64,000 nt of DNA, taken from Saprospiraceae bacterium. Its GTDB lineage: Bacteria; Bacteroidota; Bacteroidia; Chitinophagales; Saprospiraceae. Both the position numbers and the translations under genes were made by a program. The notes beneath the pieces are model-generated. The model searched no databases, had not been told where the DNA came from, and was given only the letters and a program-made list of their open reading frames with translations. This document shows positions 1-10,303 of this stretch, one piece after another. The stretch is from positions 472,501-536,500 of the forward strand of contig JADJWV010000002.1 in the NCBI GenBank assembly GCA_016716185.1. The letters run 5' to 3'. Every line of letters begins with the position of its first letter. Positions within the stretch are counted from its first letter, which is position 1.

Positions 1-1563
<1,563 letters not shown>

Positions 1564-1687
1564 CTTCCTTTTTTTTATCTTCATCTCATTTCCTCTTCCA
1601 ACCTTTTTTTTAAAGAACCTCTACATTAGAAATAATGCTAACGAGCGTTAATACCCAAAGAAATATTCCCGTTTACCGGGATCAAGA

Positions 1688-1799
<112 letters not shown>

Positions 1800-1808
1800 T
1801 TTTTTCAT

Positions 1809-1838
1809 AAGCCCTGCACGTTGTGTCAGGGCTTTTTT
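1809..1838 (+). terminator. Intrinsic terminator of the rRNA operon
   Basis: Stem AAGCCCTG pairs with CAGGGCTT around a 10-base loop and is followed by a T-run (TTTTTTA). It lies 10 bases after the 5S gene and closes the rRNA operon. Confidence 0.85.
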
Positions 1839-1848
1839 ATTTTACAGA

Positions 1849-1888
1849 AATCACAGGATTATCCGGATTATAAGATTGCCAGGATTGA
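1849..1888 (+). repeat. Degenerate 9-10 bp repeats (AGGATTAT-type)
   Basis: A short run of imperfect units built on CAGGATT / CCGGATT / AAGATT / CAGGATT lies just after the rRNA terminator. Similar degenerate runs are common between genes in Bacteroidota. No gene is visible here. Confidence 0.45.
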
Positions 1889-1951
1889 ACGGAGCAATGG
1901 TCTATTCGTTCTCTTAGGAAGATATCCTCCTGCATCTTCGTTATACAGGTA

Positions 1952-3618
1952 GGGCGTTTCGGTAAAAATCTAAGTACTTAGAAATTAACGGAATGTGAAA
2001 AAATAAAGGCCATAAAAAACCCTGAATTCAGCACTTTTTGCGTAAATTCAGGGTAAGTTTAAATAAAATAATGTGGCTAAATTAATAAGCATTCAGAATA
2101 ATATTCTGAAAATTAATTTCGAGAGTGCCGATCAAAGGTTTGACACATATTATCAGTCCTTTTTAAGAAGTGAATTAGGACTGATCCATCAGGCAATTCC
2201 TTGGGATAATCTGTGCCAAATTTTTAGAAAGAATCTGCGCAGGAAGAACCAAAGGGGTAGAAAATCATTTTTTAGTATACAAGGCAAGATTGCGCTGATG
2301 TTTTTAAAGCAATACCTGGGGTATTCAGATTCCAAGATCATAGATCGCCTGAATACGGATTATGTTATACAGTTTTTCTGTGGAATTTATCTGAGACCTG
2401 AAGATCAAATCAAGGATAAAAAATAATCAGTCAAATCCGGTGTGAACTGGCACAGGCATTGTCGTTGGATGAAATTCAGATTGAACTTATGAAACACTGG
2501 AAACCCCATTTAAAGGATGTACATATAGGTTTGGTTGATGCAACATGTTATGAATCGCAACTTCGATATCCAACCGACGTAAAACTATTATGGGAGTGCT
2601 GCGAATGGACATATGGTCAAATGAAGAGAATTTGCAAGCAGTCTAAACAGCGAATACCACGGTCAAAATTCAAGGAACAGCAAGATAAGTACCTATCCTA
2701 TCAGAAGAAACGAAAGAAGACGTATCAGCAAGCTCAAATTAGAAAGCGCGCATTACTTTATCTACTCAATAAGTTATTGAGTCAAATAGAACAAGTTTAC
2801 CAAATAGCATCCACACGTGATCTTGTTTTACCTGCTGCCTATGCCAAGAGGATTCAAACGATTCAGACTATCCTGAGTCAGCAGCAGGAACGCTTTGAAA
2901 CTGGATTGCCTATTAAGGACAGGATAGTAAGTATTGCTAAAAATTATCTTCGCCCAATTGTTCGGGGAAAGGAAACCAAGATCGTAGAATTTGGAGCTAA
3001 GGTGAACTGTGTTCAGATTGATGGTATCAATTTTATAGAATACCTAAGCTTCGATGCCTTTAATGAAGGCACTCGATTAGAACAAAGTATATTTTTAGTA
3101 AGAAAACTCACAGGGAAGTGCACTCACATAGCGGCGGATCAAATCTATGCCACCAATAAAAACAGATCTTATTGTACAAGCCAGAATATTAAAACAAATT
3201 TTACACCTAAAGGCAGACCAGGGCCACTAGAACCCCAGCGCAGTCAAATGCAATCCTTACTTTCTAAAGAAAGAGCAACCAGATTAGAAGGTTCATTCGG
3301 AACTGAGAAAGATCACTATGGGTTATCAAAAATAAAAGCCAGAACTGAAGCTAATGAAATTCTTTGCATTTTCTTCGGCATCCATACCGCTAATGCAGTA
3401 GACATAGGAAAAAGAATACTTAGATCAAGGCAAACAAAAAAGCCTGCGTAATTCATATTTAATCTAAAGTTATAAACATAACCCAGGCGGAGCTGTCTGA
3501 AAAATTCAGCTTTTCAACAACTTTGACCTACTTGTCAACATTTAATAAAAAATATTTCAGTATATTATTCTGTTTTCCAAAAATGGATTGATTAAGCTAT
3601 GAATTTACCGAAATTCCC
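1952..3618 (+). mobile_element. Insertion sequence copy 1, 1667 bp, transposase frameshifted
   Basis: A complete IS bounded by imperfect terminal inverted repeats: the left end GGGCGTTTCGGTAAA matches the complement of the right end GGGAATTTCGGTAAA. A 6-bp target duplication CAGGTA flanks it at 1946-1951 and 3619-3624. The other copy at 54926-56593 is almost identical and in the same orientation. This copy is one base shorter because of a lost A in the transposase gene. A 9-bp stem (CCCTGAATT/AATTCAGGG, 2020-2053) precedes the transposase start and may limit read-through expression from outside. The element sits about 110 bp after the rRNA terminator. Confidence 0.95.
2073..3451 (+). pseudogene. 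Frameshifted DDE transposase (IS copy 1)
   Basis: The reading frame runs from a GTG at 2073 and stops at 2426 after 117 residues because the A7 tract of the intact copy is A6 here (about 2417-2422). The rest continues in another frame to 3451 and encodes the same residues as 130-459 of the intact protein. All three catalytic acidic residues lie in the second part, so the 117-residue product has none. The second frame has an internal ATG, but a product from it would lack the N-terminal domain. The copy is therefore probably inactive unless transcriptional slippage restores the frame or the intact copy acts in trans. Confidence 0.9.
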
Positions 3619-3698
3619 CAGGTATTCATTGTGCAAACGATAGGATCTTTAAGATCTGAAGCTCTAAAGTCTCTATCTGAAAAGGTTCCGCAACCAAA

Positions 3699-3714
3699 AC
3701 TAACAATTGTTAGT
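3699..3714. repeat. Dispersed palindrome site 1
   Basis: ACTAACAATTGTTAGT, a perfect 16-bp palindrome lying between IS copy 1 and the 3' end of the esterase gene. It belongs to the CTAACRAAYRTTYGTTAG family seen about ten times in this window. Confidence 0.6.
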
Positions 3715-3785
3715 ATCGATGGTTAATCCCTTCATGGTAAGATCCGATAAATCCAGAATAAACACTTTCCCTTTTATTTAAAAGC

Positions 3786-4931
3786 TTAGAGCTTGAGAAA
3801 GCTTGTATAAATCGTTTCCTTTCCGCTTAAACATTGTATAAAGTAAATACCGGAAGGCAACATTTGAGTGTCAAGTAAAAATGAAGCTTCAGTCATTTTA
3901 ACCTGCCGAACGGGCATACCTGTTGAATTTCTGATGACAAGGGTAAGAGGTTTGTTCTTGAACTCTTTAAATTCTACAAACAGCTGATGCTGCGCTGGAT
4001 TGGGATAGATGCGGAGTGCAATTTTTTCGGACTCCTCTGTGCCGACTGTTTGCCTTTTATGTTTATTGAAAAATTTCCAGATCAATTCACTGGCGCTGAA
4101 GTCCTGACAGGTTGTACCAATCACAAAGGGCGTTCCCGGCCAGGTATGCCCACCGTTCAAAACTTTGTAATGCTCCACTTCGTGTTGCCCCGGATAGTAA
4201 TAGTGCTCTGCCGTTGCTCCATCATTCGTGTTAAGGTCAGGTACATCCGTTTTGATCACCGAATTCGGATCCAGTCCGTTTTTTTGTATCCAAAAATTTA
4301 ATACTTCGGGTATGGATAAGATGCCATTACTTCCATTGTAGTTCACCACAGCATCGGCTGTACCATGGATCTCCATAACGGGAATCGGTTTTGCATTTTT
4401 ACACAATACCTGCGTAAGTGATGTCATTGAGCCCGTAACGGAAGCTATGGCAGCAAAGCGATCACTCAGACATGCAAGGTGATAACTCATAAAGCCGCCA
4501 TTCGACATTCCGGTGCTGTAAATGCGATCCGCATCAATCGAATAAGCTGTAGCGAGTGTATCGATAATGGCATGAAGAAAGCCCACATCATCCACATTGC
4601 TGTTGCCTACCAATCCGACATTCCAGAATTGCAGTCCGGATTGCGGAAAGACCGTTCCGTTTGGATGCACAATAATAAATCCGGCAGTATCTGCTATTTT
4701 TCTGAAATCACCATAAAATTCCTGCTGGTCGGCATTCGAACTGTATCCATGTAAATTGAATACCAGTGCTGTGGACTTTCCCGGTGTATAGGATGCCGGA
4801 ATGTAAAATGAAAAACTACGCATCAGTTGATTGTGAATCAGCGTGGTTTTAATCGTTTTTTGCGAAATGGCATGACCCATAACACCAAAGCTTAAAATGA
4901 GGGTCAAACAATATTGGACGGATACTTTCAT
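3786..4931 (-). CDS. Secreted PHB-depolymerase/feruloyl-esterase-like alpha/beta hydrolase with T9SS sorting domain
   Basis: A 381-residue exported esterase. Residues 1-24 form a signal peptide ending AISQ. An alpha/beta hydrolase fold of the polyhydroxybutyrate depolymerase / CE1 type follows: the HGYSSNADQ oxyanion segment near 61, nucleophile S143 in GMSNG, probable acid D193 in HGTADAVV, and H262 in GGHTWPG. The C-terminal 75 or so residues carry a T9SS type A sorting domain, starting at LRIYPNPAQ and ending GIYFIQ...FLKL, so the enzyme is probably exported by T9SS. The substrate (polyester, feruloyl ester or other) cannot be told. It starts at ATG 4931 and appears monocistronic. Confidence 0.85.
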   Translation of the reverse strand: MKVSVQYCLTLILSFGVMGHAISQKTIKTTLIHNQLMRSFSFYIPASYTPGKSTALVFNLHGYSSNADQQEFYGDFRKIADTAGFIIVHPNGTVFPQSGLQFWNVGLVGNSNVDDVGFLHAIIDTLATAYSIDADRIYSTGMSNGGFMSYHLACLSDRFAAIASVTGSMTSLTQVLCKNAKPIPVMEIHGTADAVVNYNGSNGILSIPEVLNFWIQKNGLDPNSVIKTDVPDLNTNDGATAEHYYYPGQHEVEHYKVLNGGHTWPGTPFVIGTTCQDFSASELIWKFFNKHKRQTVGTEESEKIALRIYPNPAQHQLFVEFKEFKNKPLTLVIRNSTGMPVRQVKMTEASFLLDTQMLPSGIYFIQCLSGKETIYTSFLKL

Positions 4932-5048
4932 GATCAGTGTATAAATTGTGTTCCCAAATCTAACGCGTATCCGTGGAAGTTTCTGGAATTCTTTTTGTAA
5001 AACTTGTACCTCATAACAGACTGTTTTAAATTGCTGACCAATTCAAAT

Positions 5049-6083
5049 ATGCGAATTCAGGACTTAAAATATTTATGGGTGTGGCTTATGCCGGTATTTG
5101 GACTCATCGGTTTGCATGTTCAATCTTATTGTTCTCCTGGTAGCTTTTATCTGGCATTTGTAATTTTACCCCTGCTGGAATTAAAGCTAAAGCCTAAACA
5201 TCAAAATTTAGGGATTCCATCCAAAGCTAAACGGAAACATCTACTGTTTTTTGATGTCTTATTGTATCTCAATATTCCTGTACTCTATGGCTTATTGATT
5301 TATTTTTTTTATAGGCTTGCAGAAGGCGCATTTTCCCAATGGGAATTATGGGCTAACCTTATCAATATGGGAATTTTATTGGCCGTACATGGCATCAATG
5401 TAGCCCATGAATTGGGACACCGATCTTCAAACTTTTCAAAATTAGCTGCTCAGATATTATTGTTACCCAGCCTTTACATGCATTTTACAGATGAACACAA
5501 TCATTGGCATCACAAATATGTAGCCACACATAAAGATCCTTCCTCTGCCCGAATAAACGAAGCACTCTATTCATTTTGGATGCGAAGTATCATAGGCGTT
5601 TATAAAAACGCATGGAAATTGGAGAACAGGAGATTGTCTGAAAAAGGATTGCCTCTCTTCCATAAATTCAATCGTGTGTTACTTCAATCCCTCATCCAAT
5701 TATTTTACCTCATTGTCATTTATATCTTTGTTGGAGTCTGGGGTGTAATGGCAGCCTTCGTCATAGCTTTGATATCCATCTGTATGTTGGAGACGATCAA
5801 TTACATCGAACATTATGGTTTGCAGCGCAAACCAATCGATGAGGAAAGAATCGAACCCGTTTCACACGTCCATTCCTGGAACTCTGATCATCCAATCGGA
5901 AGAATCTTTCTATATGAGCTTACGCGACATCCCTATCATCATCTCCATGCGCAGGAGAAATATCAGAATCTCGACAGCATCCAACAAGCCCCGCAACTTC
6001 CATTTGGATACCCGGCCTGCATGTTGATGGCCCTTGTTCCAAATTTGTGGTTTTCAGTGATGAATAAAAGATTGAGGATCTAA
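5049..6083 (+). CDS. AlkB-family membrane fatty-acid/alkane hydroxylase-like protein
   Basis: An integral-membrane non-haem di-iron oxygenase of the alkane 1-monooxygenase family, 344 residues from ATG 5049; the frame also opens at TTG 5004, which is less likely. Hydrophobic segments at about 10-55 and 75-120 precede the histidine motifs. These are HELGHR (120-125), EHNHWHH (149-155) with ATHKDP after it, INYIEHYGL (about 250-258) and TRHPYHH (293-299). Family members hydroxylate terminal methyl groups of alkanes or similar chains, using rubredoxin or another electron donor. No rubredoxin gene is nearby, so the substrate is open. The gene converges on the GT9 gene with only 16 bp between stops. 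Confidence 0.85.
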   Translation: MRIQDLKYLWVWLMPVFGLIGLHVQSYCSPGSFYLAFVILPLLELKLKPKHQNLGIPSKAKRKHLLFFDVLLYLNIPVLYGLLIYFFYRLAEGAFSQWELWANLINMGILLAVHGINVAHELGHRSSNFSKLAAQILLLPSLYMHFTDEHNHWHHKYVATHKDPSSARINEALYSFWMRSIIGVYKNAWKLENRRLSEKGLPLFHKFNRVLLQSLIQLFYLIVIYIFVGVWGVMAAFVIALISICMLETINYIEHYGLQRKPIDEERIEPVSHVHSWNSDHPIGRIFLYELTRHPYHHLHAQEKYQNLDSIQQAPQLPFGYPACMLMALVPNLWFSVMNKRLRI

Positions 6084-6099
6084 CATTTATTCCGAAATA

Positions 6100-7107
6100 T
6101 TATGCATTTAATACTTCCAGCAACTGCTCATCCCTGATATCCTTCGCACATTTAAAATGTCCTTCAGGACAAGCCTTTTTTCCGTGTAGCCCGCAGGGCC
6201 TGCATTTCAAATTCAGAGTGTTTTGTACGATGTGTGCATGATCAGATAAAGGTCCGAAGCCAAATTCCGGAATGGTACTGCAAAAAACAGCACAGACCGG
6301 AGCATTCACAGCAGAAGCCATATGCAGCGGTGCAGAATCGTTTACATAGTTCATCAGTGCATGTTTCATCAATGCCGCTGATTGTGGAATGCCCAGCAAT
6401 CCGGATAAGTTTTGGACGCTTGTCGAAGGCTTTTTTTGCAGCACTTGTCTGCTGATGTCATTGCACAGGATTTTATCGTCCGGACCTCCCAACAGGAAAA
6501 TCTGCAGATGATCCGGCAACTGGGAAAGAAAATGAATCCAGATCTCTGCGGGTAATTGTTTGGTAAACCACACGGATGCCGGCGAAACGGTGATGTAAGG
6601 CCCATTTATCGTAACCAAACTAACGAACGTTTGTAAATCTGGAACATACATCTTTGGCAATGCAGGCTTCAGTCCGGTTTCATGACTTATCAGTTGATGG
6701 TTGCGTTCGATTTCATGTACATTTTGACTTTTTCCGATTTCGTGTCGAACAACTTGAGAAAAAAAGACAGAAAACGGATTCTTATGAAAGCCAATGGTCT
6801 TTTTTGCACCAGATAAAACGGTAAGCAATCCCGTTGATACAAAACGCTGCAGGTTGATCACCCGGTCATACGAACGCTTCCTGATCTCAAAAATCAATGC
6901 AAACAAATTGCGCAGCTTATTTTTCTTTTTATCCCATATCAATACTTCACGGATTTTGGGATGGTTAGCAAACACGGACTCGTTTCCTTTGCGCACCAAG
7001 ACATCGACGGAATCTTCGGGGTATTTCTGCTTCCAGCTTTCGACAAGGGATGTACTGAGAATGACATCTCCCAGAAAAGCAGTCTGTATGATAAGTATGG
7101 ATGCCAT
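6100..7107 (-). CDS. Glycosyltransferase family 9 (heptosyltransferase-like)
   Basis: A 335-residue GT9 enzyme related to ADP-heptose:LPS heptosyltransferases. The N-terminal nucleotide-binding-like half begins MASILIIQTAFLGDVILSTS. The C-terminal half has the VSPASVWFTKQLP segment and the NDSAPLHMASA donor-site region. A four-cysteine cluster (C302, C305, C313, C320) lies near the C-terminus, as in many WaaF-like proteins. It probably adds a sugar to the lipopolysaccharide core at the inner face of the inner membrane. ATG 7107 is chosen because the frame's earlier start at 7131 is TTG. A dispersed palindrome lies inside the coding region near 6620. Confidence 0.85.
   Translation of the reverse strand: MASILIIQTAFLGDVILSTSLVESWKQKYPEDSVDVLVRKGNESVFANHPKIREVLIWDKKKNKLRNLFALIFEIRKRSYDRVINLQRFVSTGLLTVLSGAKKTIGFHKNPFSVFFSQVVRHEIGKSQNVHEIERNHQLISHETGLKPALPKMYVPDLQTFVSLVTINGPYITVSPASVWFTKQLPAEIWIHFLSQLPDHLQIFLLGGPDDKILCNDISRQVLQKKPSTSVQNLSGLLGIPQSAALMKHALMNYVNDSAPLHMASAVNAPVCAVFCSTIPEFGFGPLSDHAHIVQNTLNLKCRPCGLHGKKACPEGHFKCAKDIRDEQLLEVLNA
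6619..6636. repeat. Dispersed palindrome site 2 (inside GT9 gene)
   Basis: ACTAACGAACGTTTGTAA, an imperfect family member inside the GT9 coding sequence, in the poorly conserved linker between the two halves of the enzyme. Read on the coding strand it encodes T-F-V, as does the site in the fumarylacetoacetase gene. Confidence 0.45.
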
Positions 7108-7256
7108 TTTTTTAGTTTCAAACCGCAACAATAATAAGCCATTTTAAGCTAGCTTTTTCAAAGGCTTTTTACCGATCTAACTTGTTTCAAAATTTATTAA
7201 CAAAAGTATTCAACCAAATTGGTTATCAAGCGTTTACCCAATACATTGTTTATTTA

Positions 7257-7264
7257 TACCTTTG
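7257..7264 (+). promoter_or_regulatory. Candidate -7 element for ahcY
   Basis: TACCTTTG matches the Bacteroidota -7 consensus TAnnTTTG, 16 bp before the ahcY ATG, which would give a very short leader. No convincing -33 TTTG is at the usual distance, so this is tentative. Confidence 0.4.
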
Positions 7265-7280
7265 AGAAAAATTTAAAGAA

Positions 7281-8594
7281 ATGGAGCAGGTAGCCACCCA
7301 CTTAAAATATCGCGTTAAAGACATTCAACTGGCCGATTGGGGCCGGAAAGAAATAGAATTGGCAGAAGCCGAAATGCCAGGTTTGATGGCATTGCGTTCT
7401 GAGTACGGGGCAAGCAAGCCTCTCCAAGGAGCCCGAATTGCCGGATGCCTTCACATGACCATTCAAACCGCAGTTTTAATCGAAACTTTGATTGAATTGG
7501 GCGCTGAAGTCAGCTGGTCTTCGTGCAATATTTTCTCAACGCAGGATCATGCTGCGGCAGCCATTGCTGCGAAAGGAATTCCGGTGTTTGCCTGGAAGGG
7601 TATGAACAACGAAGAATTCGACTGGTGTATCGAACAAACTTTGTTTGCCTTTAAAGATGGCAAACCCCTCAATATGATTCTCGATGACGGGGGTGATCTG
7701 ACTAATATGGTCTTGGATCACTACCCGGAATTGGTCGGCGAGATTCGTGGCATTTCCGAAGAAACAACTACGGGTGTTATGCGCCTTTATGACCGCATGA
7801 AAAACGGAACGCTGCCCTTACCTTGTATAAACGTCAACGATTCCGTCACCAAGTCAAAATTTGACAATAAATACGGCTGTAAAGAATCCTGTGTGGATGC
7901 CATTCGTCGCGCCACCGACATCATGATGGCTGGAAAAGTTGCTATTGTCGCTGGATATGGCGATGTGGGCAAAGGATCGGCCGCATCTTTACGTGGGGCA
8001 GGTTGCCGGGTGATCGTAACAGAAATCGATCCGATCTGCGCTTTACAGGCTGCGATGGACGGCTTCCAGGTTTTAAAAATGGAAACGGCCATCCCGCTGG
8101 CCAATATTGTAGTTACCGCTACGGGCAATTGTGATATCCTTACGGAGAAACATTTTCGCAAGATGAAAGACAAAACCATCGTCTGCAACATCGGGCATTT
8201 CGATAACGAGATCGACGTAGCCTGGCTGAATCAGAATTATGGAGATTCAAAAGTTGAAATCAAACCGCAGGTAGATAAATACAACGTAGATGGAAAAGAC
8301 ATTCTGTTGCTTGCAGAAGGTCGTCTGGTCAATCTGGGATGTGCCACCGGCCACCCATCGTTTGTGATGAGCAATTCTTTCACCAACCAGTGTCTTGCAC
8401 AACTCGAATTGTGGAACCATTCCACCAAATACGAAAACAAAGTGTATACTCTTCCAAAAAGCCTGGACGAGCAGGTAGCCCGTTTGCACCTGGCTAAGAT
8501 CGGCGTCGAACTGGAAGAGCTCAACGACAAGCAAGCCGGGTACATTGGCGTACACAAGGATGGTCCATATAAAACAGAGCACTACAGGTACTAA
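7281..8594 (+). CDS. ahcY: Adenosylhomocysteinase (SAH hydrolase)
   Basis: A 437-residue NAD-dependent enzyme that splits S-adenosylhomocysteine into adenosine and homocysteine, clearing the inhibitory product of SAM-dependent methylation. Recognised by HMTIQTAVLIETL (58-70), the lysine region KSKFDNKYGCKES (191-203), the NAD-binding GYGDVGKG (225-232), and the C-terminal YKTEHYRY that closes over the neighbouring subunit's cofactor. Length and every motif are normal. It works in the same cycle as metF at 21988-22944 but is not linked to it. A TAnnTTTG box precedes the ATG. Confidence 0.97.
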   Translation: MEQVATHLKYRVKDIQLADWGRKEIELAEAEMPGLMALRSEYGASKPLQGARIAGCLHMTIQTAVLIETLIELGAEVSWSSCNIFSTQDHAAAAIAAKGIPVFAWKGMNNEEFDWCIEQTLFAFKDGKPLNMILDDGGDLTNMVLDHYPELVGEIRGISEETTTGVMRLYDRMKNGTLPLPCINVNDSVTKSKFDNKYGCKESCVDAIRRATDIMMAGKVAIVAGYGDVGKGSAASLRGAGCRVIVTEIDPICALQAAMDGFQVLKMETAIPLANIVVTATGNCDILTEKHFRKMKDKTIVCNIGHFDNEIDVAWLNQNYGDSKVEIKPQVDKYNVDGKDILLLAEGRLVNLGCATGHPSFVMSNSFTNQCLAQLELWNHSTKYENKVYTLPKSLDEQVARLHLAKIGVELEELNDKQAGYIGVHKDGPYKTEHYRY

Positions 8595-8729
8595 TATTTG
8601 CCTGATTCTTAGATTTTCGGTGTTGTTCTGAACATCAGCCATGTTCCATTTGCTATCATTTGGAATCATAGAAATAAATATTTCGAATAATGAAATTGAT
8701 CCCTTCTCCGCGTCATCCCGATAAATTCT

Positions 8730-9030
8730 TAACTGCTTCTCCACAGATGTGGAGAAGGGCTGGGCATGAGGTCCGCACTCCTGATCCCTCATTATGATGG
8801 AGAGGGGATTTGTAAAGGAAAGTTTTTCGCATATTGAAATAGCTCCCTTCTCCACAGATGTGGAGAAGGGCTGGGGATGAAGTCCGCACCCCTGATCCCA
8901 GGGGAGGGGGATGAAGTCCGCACCCCTGATCCCTCATTATGATGGAGAGGGGATTTGTAAAGGAAAGTTTTTCGCATATTGAAATAGCTCCCTTCTCCAC
9001 TGGCGTGGAGAAGGGCTGGGGATGAGGCAA
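8730..9030. repeat. Intergenic repeat cluster with CTTCTCCAC/GTGGAGAAG hairpins
   Basis: The 638-bp gap after ahcY holds three copies of the hairpin CTTCTCCAC-N4-GTGGAGAAG at 8736-8757, 8847-8868 and 8992-9013, each followed by GGGCTGGG(G/C)ATGA. Between them lies a block repeated about 145 bp apart (roughly 8788-8846 and 8933-8991) with a CTCATTATGATGGAGAGGGG motif. A third partial unit starts near 8900. Open frames across it are by-products of the repeat. No gene is supported from 8595 to 9232. Confidence 0.85.
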
Positions 9031-9232
9031 AGACAACGCAATGTTGGTGTACTCCTTAAAGATTTAACAACACTGATCATTTACTGCCCAAATAACCAAG
9101 CTGATCCAATGAATCGGTAGATGTTTTTTATGCAATTTGTCTAAATTTGGACTTAGAAACCAAATTTAGACAAATTAAGCAGGCATTAAAAAGTGCTAAT
9201 AATTCTGATTCGATAAGCCATGACCTTGATCA

Positions 9233-10258
9233 TTGGATTCCTTTAAAACACTTGTTGATTTGAAAAACAATGTATTCTTTTCAAATGCGCTTCAACTCAA
9301 ATTCATAGTTTATCTGACTTTATTTCAAGTCAATAATGTTGATTGTCAGAATAAGTTTGATGACTTTTTAACACCTTCAGTCACATTCAATTCCAACCGG
9401 GCATTCCTGGCAGGAGGATTTGCTACGGCAACGTATGCAGCATTTTCCCTGAGTTTATACCATGCCTGGTACAGCAAAAACGGTTTAGGCAAATTCCACT
9501 ATTTCAACGATCACCGGGAGTGGTTGCAGGTAGATAAAACCGCTCATGTGTTCAACGCCTATTTTCAGTCAGCTTATGTTTACCGGGCTGCGCGCTGGTG
9601 TGGTTACAATGAAAATCATGCGCTGATCTGGAGCACTTCAATGTCCCTGTTATTTCAATCCACCATAGAAGTCATGGATGGATTCAGCAAGGATTATGGA
9701 TTCAGTTGGCCGGACATGGCAGCGAATTTTGCTGGAGCCGGTTTTTTTACAGCGCAGCAGTTGCTTTGGTCTGAGCAAAAGATAAAGATCAAAATTTCTT
9801 CCTGGCCGCAGAAGTATTCCGATGACCCAATAAAGTTGGAACCCGGTTATAGTTTCAAAGACCGTGCTTTAGAACTTTTTGGTAACGGATATTTCAACAG
9901 TGCTTTAAAGGATTACAATGCACAAACGTTTTGGTTGTCCTGGAGTCCGGAGAATCTGCTCAACAAGCAATGGACTGCATGGCCCGATTGGTTAAACATA
10001 TCTTTGGGTTATGGTGCCAACGGACTTTATGGTGGATTTAAGAATTATTGGGTAAAAAACAACATCCATTACGATCTTGAACATATACCCAGAGAAAGGC
10101 AATATTATTTGTCGCTCGATATCGATTTCACAAAAATCAAAACCAACAATGCCTTTTTGAAAACGATTTTTCATCTGGTTAACATTATAAAAATTCCTGC
10201 ACCTGCGTTGGAATACAACAGCAGTGGAAAATGGAAGGGGCATTGGGTGTTTTTTTAA
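9233..10258 (+). CDS. DUF2279 family protein
   Basis: A 341-residue protein of the DUF2279 family (function unknown). The family core covers about residues 55-180: a small-residue-rich membrane-like segment AFLAGGFATATYAAFSLSLY, then WLQVDKTAHVFNAYFQS and EVMDGFSKDYGFSWPDMAANFAGA, whose D/H/E residues are typical. The second half is rich in aromatic residues and may be a surface or barrel-like region. A hydrophobic stretch near residues 18-33 could be a signal sequence. The start is uncertain: the frame opens at TTG 9233, another TTG lies nine codons later, and no ATG precedes the conserved core. Confidence 0.7.
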   Translation: MDSFKTLVDLKNNVFFSNALQLKFIVYLTLFQVNNVDCQNKFDDFLTPSVTFNSNRAFLAGGFATATYAAFSLSLYHAWYSKNGLGKFHYFNDHREWLQVDKTAHVFNAYFQSAYVYRAARWCGYNENHALIWSTSMSLLFQSTIEVMDGFSKDYGFSWPDMAANFAGAGFFTAQQLLWSEQKIKIKISSWPQKYSDDPIKLEPGYSFKDRALELFGNGYFNSALKDYNAQTFWLSWSPENLLNKQWTAWPDWLNISLGYGANGLYGGFKNYWVKNNIHYDLEHIPRERQYYLSLDIDFTKIKTNNAFLKTIFHLVNIIKIPAPALEYNSSGKWKGHWVFF

Positions 10259-10303
10259 AATACTTTAGTGAGAAATTTCGCAAGACTCAAAATGATATGA
10301 TCA

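Noticed and set aside
4960..4985. CTAACGCGTATCCG as a further palindrome-family site
   Set aside because: Only one arm (CTAAC) matches; the other arm is absent.
8247..9036. Frames of 107-202 residues on the minus strand after ahcY
   Set aside because: They arise from the repeat cluster and the antisense of ahcY; the peptide repeats mirror the DNA repeats.
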